Source: Bisporella sp. PMI_857
Lineage: Eukaryota; Ascomycota; Leotiomycetes; Helotiales; Helotiaceae
Direction: 5' to 3'
DNA length: 64,000 nucleotides
Assembly: GCA_021307315.1 (NCBI GenBank)
Contig: JAJSPD010000022.1
Coordinates: 434,001-498,000 of the forward strand
The notes under the pieces: model-generated
Database searches by the model: none
Told to the model about the DNA's origin: nothing
Seen by the model: only the letters and a program-made list of their open reading frames with translations
Position numbers and translations under genes: made by a program
In this document: positions 11,131 through 20,585 of the stretch, in pieces
Layout: every line of letters begins with the position of its first letter
Numbering within the stretch: position 1 is the stretch's first letter

Positions 11131-13096
11131 AACAGCCTATTTTGAGGCATAGTCGCAACGGCGACCTACCCTCTCTACGGAGCATTTCCTTTGCACTTAG
11201 TCACTCATTATGGGGTACAAATAAGCTAGAAATGCAGTAGAGTGTTAGCGTGTGACGGTTGATTTGTGACTGTGAGTCATATGGTTAGTTATTTAGAGTG
11301 AGTGGCATTTCTACTTGATTTATGGCACCCAAGGTTTAATGCTACCAGTTGTTCAGATGCTCTATATAGTCATCAAAAAGGCGGGTAGGGAAAAATAAAG
11401 GCGGGCGAGAATAACCGCACTAAGCGCAGGATCTTAAAGAGCTCAGCAAAATATTACTTTATTAAATTAAGTAGTAGCTTTCTTGGGGGAATGAGTAAAG
11501 TTGAGCGACTAGATAGTTTTAGGGTGTATCAAATAGCGATATAAACCTTTCTACTCTTCACTCAAACTTAGCTGTCTTTCACACATGCGATTTCACAAGT
11601 TTGCATTTCAACTGAAACACTTCCACCCTACTCCCGTATCCTGGCCATCCAAGCTACTGTCATCACTCGATTAGCCTCCTAGGTAGTCCTGCGAGAAGGC
11701 ACTCGAACAGTCGTTTCTCATGAAAAGCTATAGCTAAAAAAAGGCTCAGCGTCTGTAACACGGCGTTGAAGCTCCTGAGTTTGATCCAAGAGATTTGAAT
11801 GCTAGCGCCTGGTTCCATTTGGAACGTGGTAAACTTATTCAGATCTTCACGGCTAGTTTGCGACCAGGACTGAAAGTATTTAAGTTGTGAGTTTGTCCAT
11901 TTCCCCTTTACCGACTCGAATTCCTTTATGTATTCGTCATAAACAAGGTCCGCGCAAATGGTCAATATATAGAGTACTTTCGCAGATGTTACTTTGTGCT
12001 TCTTTTTTTTTTTTTTGAGGTTCTATGTGCTGTTCGGTGTTCCGTCCGTTCCAGGTGTGAAAGCAACTTACGCGTATTCTGCCACTGTTTTTTCCAGAAC
12101 AAACTCTATTCCTTCTTTAATCATGTATAGTTCGAATAACCTAAACCGTCCTTGCTATGTTTCTTGGCTGAGAGTCTCTACAGGCCGCTTTGCTTTGTTT
12201 ATATGATCGGTGTTGATATACGGTTTAGTTGCGATCCGTAGAATAGCGTTTGGCCCCCTGTTGAACAGGCTCAGCAAAGCCCAGAGTAAAAGGGTAAGAA
12301 GCTGTCATATAGTAGCTTTCGAGTTGAAATTTGTTGATATAGTTCCCAACAGAGTTTTTTATAGAGGTTCTATACATATACAAATCTTGGAAGGAATATA
12401 TAGTATTCCTCAAGTCTTTATTTCAAATGTTTTATGTGTGGAATTTTACAAAGGAGTTGTTACAGGGACACTTAGAATTAGACGACATTCTGGTAGGGGT
12501 CCTAGAGAGAAGGAAGAGTTACTATACGAAGTCCTAGATACAAAGAAGTAGATAGTAAATTCTCTTCGCCGAGCTCTGTGCTGATTGGCTTTGTGATATT
12601 TGCATTATTGTTGCGATAGGCTGGTAGTGCTCCTACTTCGAGGAGGCCCGGATCGTTGTAGCTGCTACGTAATCAGTTGGAGAAGAATTTTCATGCCAGT
12701 GCTTAGTAGTAATCCAGTACCAGAATCCTAATTATTCTATTAAACTAGAAGACGTTGATGTTCAAGTCCGCCATCGTGACAACCGCCACCAGAACAATAA
12801 CCCCCGCAAGTTGAGCACTATATCAGAGTTCAGTAAGTGGACTTCTAATATCAGGACAGGTAGAATACCTGATTATCCCTGCTTCTAGTAAAGTGTGCTG
12901 ACGTAGGCGAGGACACTTTCTTTCCACATGACACTTTCGCATTAGAGGGGGAAGAATTCCTTCTAGGGCCATGGGACCAGGAGTCCTGTGGATGATGAAG
13001 TTCTAAGGTGGGCATCGGTGTAGTTGAAGAACAGCCATAGGTTAGAAGCTGTAGCGGAAGAAAGGTGTTATCAATTATAGATCCCGAAAGTGTATT
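11131..13096. other. Intergenic, AT-rich, probably retroelement debris
   Basis: An open stretch without ATG on the reverse strand (11663-11965) and one forward (12210-12551) show no family I recognise. A T-run lies at 12003-12016. Reverse-strand sequence 12850-13075 could be a further exon of the Zn2Cys6 gene: GTAAGT directly after codon ACT near 13107, an acceptor CTACAG near 13050, and an open frame to about 12853. Confidence 0.35.
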
Positions 13097-14526
13097 TTAA
13101 TATGGACGACTTACAGTGGACGCTGTGCAGCTGTTTATAACATCTGCTGAGGTATTCAGAGAGTTCAGGTCCAGGGGCAGTTCGTCAGAGTATGTTTGCA
13201 AGCCAGTATCGGAATAAAATTGCAGTGAAGGCTGCAGCGGATGAGGGAAGCTGCTGTCCAGCCCAACTATAACACAGCTCGTATTTTTATGAGCTCTGTG
13301 GAAGTCCTCTGCAAGCCAGTCTTCTGAGTAAAACCCAACCTCGTTTTCCATGCGGTTCTTCCATTGAAAAACACCTTTCTTATTCCACCGAGAAAGAGCG
13401 GTCTTGAGGATAGATTGCTTACTAGTAGTGGGAATAGCAAGCTTAAGTTTAGACCCCAGAAATAATATATAGTGGGCTAATATCTGACAGAGATGGCTCT
13501 TTATAGCTTGGATCTGGACGGGTTGATGCTGCAGCTTGCTAAACATTTCCTGTAGCACATGTGAGATAGGTAATCCATTATAGGAGTGTTAAACATACGG
13601 TGTCCGAGAGTGGCGTGTCGTTAGCTACCTCTTCAACGTATCCAACTGCAAGAATAGTCCCAACTACCAACAAAAACAGCGCCCGCAAATCATCACAGGA
13701 GCAATTCTTCAAGGACTGGGGTCTCAACTTTTTATCAAGGTTTCTAAGAAAGCTGTGGCCAGCCATAGAACCGACTTGATATAATTCTGAAACGGTGAGG
13801 AAATGCTTGTCAGAGGAAGTGGGCTGTGTGTAAGCAAGCGAAATTGCGTATATCATTCGCTGAAAATCTACTATAGTGTTTTCTTGGATGGAAGATCTGA
13901 CGAGTTCAAGGAATCGAGGAGATGACAAAGTGCCCACTTTGCTTGTTTTGGATGCCATGGGATCATTCAACCAGTCTACAATGTCGTTAGCGATAGAACC
14001 CAAATCCCATGTAACCTCTGATGTAAACTCGAGTGCGATTCGCGACAACGATAAGTTCTGGCCTTTGTTTATTATAAGATTTTGTTGGTCAGGTGCAGGA
14101 ATATCTATGCGTTATATTACTTATATGTTCTAACAGCGAAAGTCTCAATGAAGCACTTACAAAGTTCGAAGATGCTAACTTCATGAAGTCGAGTTCTGAT
14201 ACACCCGGAAAATGACAACGTCTGTTTCTCATGCGCATATATAGCAAAGGACAGCTTCTTGCAAGTGGCACAGCAGTCGCTATCAGAGCACTTTAATTAT
14301 TAGTATTTGCTCAAACGGGAGAGTGGAGGCTAACTTTTATTTTCAACAACGAGCATCTCAGGCAGGCTCTCCTCTCTCGCACAGCCTTCACTTCCAATCG
14401 CTGTTGCGGGCCCAACTTGGCTCTTTTTCTTATTGAACTGCTTTCGTTCGTTGGTTTTGCTACTCTGAAAGTATTAAACGAACCTGCGGGTGCATCGGAC
14501 GAAGCTTGAAATTTCGAGGGAGGCAT
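13097..14526 (-). CDS. Zn2Cys6 fungal transcription factor (4 exons)
   Basis: Exons 14335-14526, 14161-14290, 13599-14062 and 13097-13549 sum to 1239 nt, giving 412 aa. The zinc cluster is split by intron 1: RRACLRCSLLKIK at the end of exon 1 joins a Cys-rich CSDSDCCATCKK start of exon 2, giving CX2CX6CX4CCX2C. The last Cys is unusually far (about 18 residues on). Exon 2 ends in RTRLHEVSIFEL, a block often seen in this type of fungal regulator. The rest is helical with LFLLVVGTILAVG. Nuclear DNA-binding regulator by family; target genes unknown. The final exon may instead continue through another intron (GTAAGT at about 13107). No adjacent cluster suggests a target pathway. Confidence 0.6.
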
Positions 14527-15346
14527 GTTGGATTGTCCTTAATGAAAAGGCAGAATGAATCGTGCGAAGAGCAGTGCACTGAAAAAGGGGGGTCCTATTG
14601 CTGAGGAAAGGGTGATATTTATACCTGTGCCAGCTGGATATTGTAGTTGTGTCAAACGTATGAAAGGCTTTTGTTGTTTAGGTGGGAGCTGGTGGGGCTG
14701 AGCTATGTTCTATTTCATTGGCAGCGCTTAAACGCCACGATCATGTTCACACCGAAGAGACCTTTTCTGTCTATTTTAGGCCAAATCCGGAATGCCCAGC
14801 TTTGCTTAGCTGTCCATACAAATTTTCCGCAAGGGTTCTACGCGGTGTTTGTATTTTATGTTTACCTCACACTTTGAGTGATGAACTCGGCGGAGTTCCC
14901 AAAGTCTTCCGGCTTAGCCAACCTCAATATACAAGAAGGGTCTTGTTACACCTACGCCAGAGCGTACGTTAATAATTCTGACTAAACACCACCTCCACCA
15001 TAACTTACCACCGTAAAGACGTGATTACGGAACCGGAAACTAATCAAACAAAGCAAAACCACCAGTTTAACACAGCTAATTACATCTGTAAATAAACAAA
15101 AGTAGCTGTGGAGAACCCGTTAAATACCATTTAAAGGATATATCTTTCTGTTGGCAGCTATTTGTACGTAGTTATGATCATATGACCAGCAAGAGCGTAG
15201 TCAATAGCTACTACGCCTTTTGCTACGTGGTAGGTATTCCGACACTCTCTTTATCTTTACCAACCTCGTCCGTAGTCGCATTCTACAGATCCTATTTAAA
15301 ATATGCTTGTTTCCATTAGCTTTAAAGTCAGCTTCGATCTGCTTAT
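14527..15346. other. Intergenic with an LTR-B fragment
   Basis: No gene seen. Around 15190-15244 an inverted fragment of LTR family B is clear, ending TTTTGCTACGTGGTAGGTAT then TCCGACA; its other end is lost. Confidence 0.5.
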
Positions 15347-15518
15347 TGTCACGTCCCGTGCTCTGGAACACACGTGACCTATATTAACCGAGTTCTCAGA
15401 GCGCCTCGTATATATAGCCTGCTCTCCTCAAGCTCCTCTTCCTTCCTTAGCTATAGATCCTCTGTATGATACCACCGTTGCCCTCTGTATCTGTAGATCC
15501 ACAGCGCGTGTCGTGACA
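15347..15518 (+). mobile_element. Solo LTR, family C (172 bp) with 5-bp TSD
   Basis: TGTCACGTCCCGTGCTCTGG to GCGTGTCGTGACA, flanked by CTTAT at 15342-15346 and 15519-15523. Other copies are at 19813-19988 and (inverted) 31226-31399. It contains a TATATATAG motif that could be an LTR promoter. Confidence 0.9.
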
Positions 15519-15599
15519 CTTATTCGCTTGTTTTTGAAGCTTATCTTTATTGTCTAGCCAAATTGTAATCTCTTCAAGTGTCCAGTTAGGTCTCCTGCA

Positions 15600-15693
15600 A
15601 GCCACGGTCGGCCGTGCTGTAAGCAGAGATGTGGCAAGGTAGCGCGAAGTAGTTAATAGCTATAAGGCACAGCGTATAATGGCAGCGACAAAA
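15600..15693 (+). repeat. Inverted repeat arm, partner at 19216-19330
   Basis: Contains GGTAGCGCGAAGTAGTTAAT and GCGTATAATGGCAGCGAC; the reverse complement of both occurs, slightly diverged, at 19216-19330. The two arms face each other around the desaturase gene. Confidence 0.7.
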
Positions 15694-16087
15694 TCACTGT
15701 CTTCCCATGTCTACCATCCGTCCTGCTTATCAACGCTGCTTAGGTAGAGCGAGGAGAAGAGAATGGGAAATAAATGCATGGGCGAAATACCACATAAGAA
15801 AATGGAAAGTTGCCATAGGAAGCAGGCGTGAGGCGCAAAGTCTCTATCGAGAGCGATTAATGTATTATGCAATAAGTCGCGCGTTAATTGGCATCCCTGG
15901 TATCATTGGTACTGCACAGTTTTCCCCAAGTCCCCTTGTGGCCGCAAAAAAAGTGGCCGCAAAAAAAGGAGCCTCAAAATGCTGATTGATGGCCAGGCCT
16001 TGTCTGTTCCTCCTTTCCTAAACGATATGCCGCTCTGTAACATACATTTATCATCCCACCGTACATTATATCGCTATCGTGGAACGT

Positions 16088-17358
16088 TCATTCAGACTTC
16101 GGAAAGAAATATATGCCAATCCCTTCGCCTATCTCCTCCACGAATCGACAATTTCGATAATTCTTCCAGAAAGCCCACAGATAGGGCGTTTTAAAATCGC
16201 TCTGGTAATGGGTTCCCATCACACCTTGGATGGCCTGTGAAGCTTCGGCAGCATAATAAAACGGAATTCTCGAGCTGTGGTGATGCAATACATGCGTCTC
16301 AATAGCTCCATGGAAGATATGTCTACCAATGAACCCGAAGTCCCGATCAACAGTTGATGCCGCTCCTCTGAGGAACGACCAAGTCTTTGATGGGTAGTAT
16401 GGGATTGAAAAATCCGTGTGTTGAAGGAAAGTAATTGTAACTATCTCATGTCAGCACCAAATCATGCATTTCTTGGGCTTTAAGACTCACGAATCCAGTG
16501 ATTAGTCCAGAGCCATGGTCCTCCATAAAACAAAAACACATTCCATCTCCCAAATACTCTCGTACACGCGAACAGAACTATGACCATCACCATAATCCCC
16601 ATATCTGAAATTAGAATCTCCCTCCTATTAGCTGGTTTGAAATTGGGTCCATCCCCGCCGATATAAAAATGACTGCGCTTCCACCAGGGCGTAGCAGCCA
16701 TCCTCTTTAACGCGAAATTATTGATCAAGAGGTAAATAGGCCAGGCCACCAATTGATGGCCAAACAACGTGAGCAAAGCGACGATGGGAGTGTCCTCCAC
16801 CATCTCCCACATTTTGATTGCCCGGCCCTCTCCTCTCCCGTTCCGTTTTTGATCCCAGTCGGCCTTGGTATCTGGAACGAACGCAATATCTCGCTCGAGG
16901 TGGTTGGTCGCTTTGTGATGCTGGGAGTGCGTTATTCTCCACGAATAATAGGGCACGAGGAGAAATGAATGCAGGAGGAGACCAATGGTGTTATTCACAG
17001 ATTTGTATTTGCTCAACGCGCCATGTCCGCATTCATGGGCCAACTCCCACATTCCGGTGAAGACGAGGCCTTGGAAGAAGGAGTAGAGAGCCCAAGTGAG
17101 GACCTGAACGGGTGAGTTTTCGATGCGGGGGATATAGGTTGCAATGCACATGAGGATGAGCATGAAGCTGATATCTCGCAACACATAGGCTATGGAGAGG
17201 AAAGTGTGAGGCTGGAAGCAGTGCGGAGGAATTGCATCGTGAATATCTTTTATAGTGTACTCCGGTGGCGTAAACACCTTCTCTGTCTTTATCAAAGAAA
17301 TTCGCTTTTTTTCATCATCATCAATTCCAAGACCAGGATATGGAGAAGCTCGTCGCAT
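16088..17358 (-). CDS. Delta-12 type fatty acid desaturase (2 exons)
   Basis: Exons 16491-17358 and 16088-16440 (intron GTGAGT...GATAG, 50 nt) give 406 aa. The three histidine boxes of membrane di-iron desaturases are present: HECGH (108-112), HSQHH (144-148) and HVLHH (339-343). Hydrophobic pairs lie before box 1 and between boxes 2 and 3. The usual substrate is oleoyl phospholipid, converted to linoleoyl in the ER with cytochrome b5 as electron donor; delta-12 against delta-15 specificity cannot be read from these motifs. At 406 aa it is somewhat shorter than many fungal delta-12 enzymes (roughly 440-480 aa), mainly in the N-terminal tail. The gene is isolated between LTRs and an inverted repeat and looks intact. 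Confidence 0.85.
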
Positions 17359-18012
17359 CTTGGATTATCAAGTCGCTTCCTCCTGTTCCCACCGAAGGAG
17401 AAATATATTGATTGGTATTTTAATAGAGAGTATGGACGCCATAAGTAACTTTTCATTTACTCAAATGGCAGGGCTCAAGTTTCACGCTAAGCATGTTCTA
17501 GCAGGGATGCGACTCGCCCCCATCCCGCAGTAAAATCTCAGACCACTTTCTGCTTCGTACACAGTCAAAATAACCTGCCCTCATGTCCGCGCGGCGTGTT
17601 GGCGGCCTTGCCTAAGAAAATAAGAATTATCGTACACTTGCAAGATGATTTCGACGCTTTACAGAAATTTCGAAGAGACGCATAGACATGAAAGGCAGGT
17701 TATTTCGGCCTGGACGAAGCCCAGATCGGAACGGCGGTTCGTAGCGGTAAGCCTTAGGGTGGTTTCCAGCCACAAGTACCCACCCAGCGGTGTAGGAAAA
17801 GCATGGGTGGGATACGTCATCAACAAACAAATTCCACTGTGGTGTAAGAATTCATACGAGGGCTGAAAACTTACCTCAAATTTCTATTTACATCACCGCA
17901 ACTCGCCCTCGACGGGCTCTCCACCTGAATTAATTAGGTCCTGGCATCTTCCAGGCATCTCTGTGATGCGCACGAAAATTTCTTCTATCGTGATTTATCC
18001 CACTCTTTTAAG
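17359..18012. other. Intergenic upstream of the desaturase
   Basis: No gene recognised; only short open frames. Probably includes the desaturase promoter next to 17358. Confidence 0.4.
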
Positions 18013-18107
18013 TGTCGGATACCTATCACGTAGCAAAAGGCGTAGTAGTTATAACTACGCTCTTGCCAGTGTGATTATGGTTCCTTGATTCTAAGCTATT
18101 GTTATTA
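18013..18107 (+). mobile_element. LTR family B, 5' fragment
   Basis: Starts TGTCGGATACCTATCACGTA and follows the family through the block GCAAAAGGCGTAGTAG and TTCTAAGCTATTG, then loses similarity. No 3' end or duplication seen. Confidence 0.7.
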
Positions 18108-18780
18108 TTAATTGATTGATTGATTCCATTTACGTCAGTCTAAGGCCCGCGCGAAGCATGGGGCCAACTCCGAACTCGAAGATAGGACACTAGGAGTAAA
18201 CTCATAGATACTGGAGGCTACAAGCCTTGTATGTACAGGGATGCTTTCCGTTTTTCCTTAACCGTAAGTATTGGTCTGGCAGGTGTTTAAACTGAAGTTA
18301 CACAACGAGTTTTCTTTTATCCTCTAGCCTTTCTACTCTCCGCGGCTCTCACATCGTCATTATGTAAAATTAGAAGGGGGGTGTATATAAATAACAAAAG
18401 AGACGGACTAACTAGCTAGTTTTGCGGTACGGGCACACGTCCTCGTAAAAGTGGTTTTTACGCTACTACTCTGTTAAGATAGTAATGCTTTTGCTCGTGC
18501 CGAGTAGTTGTGGTATCAAGTAAAAAGGAGCTCTGGATGGCGGTTAGTGCGTCTCCGACCAATTCTGCCAAAGAAGAAGTAGAACCGAGACTTTGGGAAG
18601 CCGCAAAAGCAATATAGTTTTGCTCCTGCGTGGTTAAAAGTTTCGTGGTAGTCTTTGAAGTCGCCGTGCTTTGATCTAGCTGCTATGATTCGGCCAAGCT
18701 CTTTTCTGGGGAGCTGTAGCTCCTGTGAGGGAACGGGGACTGTGTTGATCGTGGCGAAAGACTTGTATTTCTAACCTAAG
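18108..18780. other. Intergenic, nothing recognised
   Basis: No coding signal. The sequence between an LTR-B fragment and a complete LTR-B could be internal retroelement remains, but no gag or pol motif can be read. Confidence 0.3.
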
Positions 18781-18962
18781 TGTCGGAATACCTACCACGT
18801 AGCAAAAGGCGTAGTAGCTGTGACTACGCTCTTGCTGGTGTGGTTTTGATATTCGTTGATTCTTCTAAGCTACGGCCTATTGCCAGGTAGTTATATAGAT
18901 AGTAGGAGACCCACAATCCTCGCGATATGGAACGCGTGAAACTATGTACATGCATTCCAACA
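18781..18962 (+). mobile_element. Solo LTR, family B (182 bp) with 5-bp TSD
   Basis: TGTCGGAATACCTACCACGT to TGCATTCCAACA, flanked by CTAAG at 18776-18780 and 18963-18967. It is the reference copy for fragments and copies near 15244, 18013, 32866, 47106 and 59068. Confidence 0.92.
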
Positions 18963-19215
18963 CTAAGCTATAGTACAAGAAGGGGTTCGACGTGCTCTGA
19001 TTTACGCAAGAGCCCTTTTAATATCTTTCCTGCCAATCAAAGGGTCATCACGTTAGCTTTCCCTTTTTCGATAGCTTCGAGGGTTCCGGAGCCCAATCCA
19101 ACTTTTTATATCTCTCTCGCAGTTTGCTTCTCAAGCCTATTTTATGCCTGTCACTTTACTGGACTTTGAACATGCTATTGTAGACCGACACGCGCTTCCG
19201 TCCTTTCGAGCTATA

Positions 19216-19330
19216 TAAACAGTGTTTTTGTCGCTGCCATTATACGCTGCACTTTATAGCTATTAACTACTTCGCGCTACTTTGTCACATTTCTGCTCAC
19301 AGCAATGCCGACCGTGCTTCGCAGGAGTTG
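19216..19330 (-). repeat. Inverted repeat arm, partner at 15600-15693
   Basis: Holds GTCGCTGCCATTATACGC, ATTAACTACTTCGCGCTACT and GCCGACCGTGCT, the reverse complement of sequence at 15600-15693 with small differences. Confidence 0.7.
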
Positions 19331-19616
19331 CTACTATAAAACTTAAGCCTGCAGCTCTATAGCAACATGTCCGCTTTCACTAACCAAAACGTGTGCTTTG
19401 TCTTCCTCTGAGTATGTTCCAAACCCGGCATCTCCGATGGCTCGTCATGCCCCAGTTTCTCTTCAGCTGCCGGCCTTTCTGCTTTGTTTGTTGTAGAATC
19501 GTGTGGTCAAAAAAGGAGCCGGTATTGTTTTCGTGTAATCCCCTAAATTCATTCTTGGGCATGTCGCTACAGCGGTCTTTTCCCGTGATCGAAATCGCAT
19601 CCCAACTATTACCTTT

Positions 19617-19799
19617 TGTCAGGAATCGGCTACGTAAGTAGGCCAAGGAGCTAGAGCACCTCACGCACACACAGATTAGAGCCGTAATTGTAGATAATAA
19701 TCATCATCCGTAACGCTCCTACAAGCCCGTATTCTATCATCGTGATACCCTCGCAGATCCTTCAATTGATTCCCCGCCTGAGAGATCCTATTTCTGAGA
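19617..19799 (+). mobile_element. Solo LTR, family G (183 bp) with 5-bp TSD
   Basis: TGTCAGGAATCGGCTACGTA to CCTATTTCTGAGA, flanked by CCTTT at 19612-19616 and 19800-19804. The terminal CA has become GA. An inverted copy at 62239-62412 keeps TG...CA ends. Confidence 0.85.
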
Positions 19800-19812
19800 C
19801 CTTTTAAGTACG

Positions 19813-19988
19813 TGTCACATCCCGTTCTCTGGAGCACACGTGACCTATATCAGCCCGAGCTCTCGGAGGCCCTCGTGTATATATAACCTGTTCTCCTCGA
19901 GTTCCTCTTCCTTCTTTAGCTTTAGATTCTCTCATATTATACCACCGTTACCCACTACATCCGTGGATGCGCAGCGCATGCACGGACA
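19813..19988 (+). mobile_element. LTR family C, second copy
   Basis: TGTCACATCCCGTTCTCTGG onwards matches 15347-15518 over its length, including the TATATATAA box. The 3' end is diverged (GCATGCACGGACA) and no duplication is seen (GTACG against GGGAG). Confidence 0.8.
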
Positions 19989-20062
19989 GGGAGGAGGAAT
20001 TAGGCCTTAATCCTCAGGCTTTGATTGGTTTAACCCCTGATGAATGGGTTCGCCGAGAGAAA

Positions 20063-20068
20063 CACGTG
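20063..20068. promoter_or_regulatory. CACGTG box (distal)
   Basis: Perfect CACGTG in context AAACACGTGATT, 518 bp before the ATG of the phosphate permease. Candidate NUC-1/Pho4 bHLH site. Confidence 0.4.
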
Positions 20069-20161
20069 ATTATTTTTTATAAATAGCGCCGCTTAAAATG
20101 CACTAGCGTAGAGCTAATGCTTTTGCCAAGGCGCTAATGACGACCGTTTCAATTGTACCCC

Positions 20162-20192
20162 TTCAATGTGGCAAAGATAAAACCACATTGAA
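20162..20192. repeat. 10-bp perfect inverted repeat
   Basis: TTCAATGTGG (20162-20171) and CCACATTGAA (20183-20192) with an 11-nt spacer. Could be an operator-like site or a hairpin; function unknown. Confidence 0.6.
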
Positions 20193-20309
20193 AGTGGCTT
20201 GCAAAATCTAAGGTTTTATCGCTCTCAAAACAATGAGGCGGCTTGGTTGGGCATCTTCCGCTGTGTCAAAGGGTGGCTCCAGACTCTACTGTATCCCAAT
20301 AATCCCGCC

Positions 20310-20380
20310 CAGACTGGCTCTGCTTCTGCCCAGACTGGTTCTGCCTCTGCCCAGACTGGTTCTGCTTCTGCCCAGACTTG
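20310..20380. repeat. 21-bp tandem repeat, about 3.4 copies
   Basis: Units start at 20310, 20331, 20352 and 20373 with consensus CAGACTGGTTCTGCTTCTGC plus C. Copies differ at one or two positions. Open in all frames but probably non-coding, as it lies in the permease promoter region. Confidence 0.85.
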
Positions 20381-20419
20381 CCCAGGCTTCTTCTTGCATC
20401 CATCCCTCTTTGCCAAACC

Positions 20420-20425
20420 CACGTG
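20420..20425. promoter_or_regulatory. CACGTG box (proximal), in a 10-bp palindrome
   Basis: CCCACGTGGG at 20418-20427, about 160 bp before the ATG. The G-flanked form fits the Pho4/NUC-1 preference well. Confidence 0.55.
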
Positions 20426-20585
20426 GGTGAGCGCTGTGTTCTGTCTCGTCAAGGGCACATCGGGTTAAGCTTTTTCTTTCCCTATTCTCGATATTAGTCA
20501 ACGTACGCTCACAACCATATAAACAATGCTCGCCCTCGATCCATCGACAAGACCATTCTGCCCAAAGAGAAGGTAAACCGCAACA

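Larger units (their letters stand above)
19989..20585. promoter_or_regulatory. Upstream region of the phosphate permease gene
   Basis: Two CACGTG boxes (20063-20068 and 20420-20425), a 10-bp inverted repeat and a 21-bp tandem repeat lie here. CACGTG is the site of NUC-1 in N. crassa and Pho4 in yeast, which switch on phosphate-permease genes under phosphate starvation. Control of this gene by such a factor is inference. Confidence 0.5.

Noticed and set aside
20310..20380. CRISPR-like repeats
   Set aside because: Units are directly adjacent 21-bp tandem copies without spacers, in a eukaryote.
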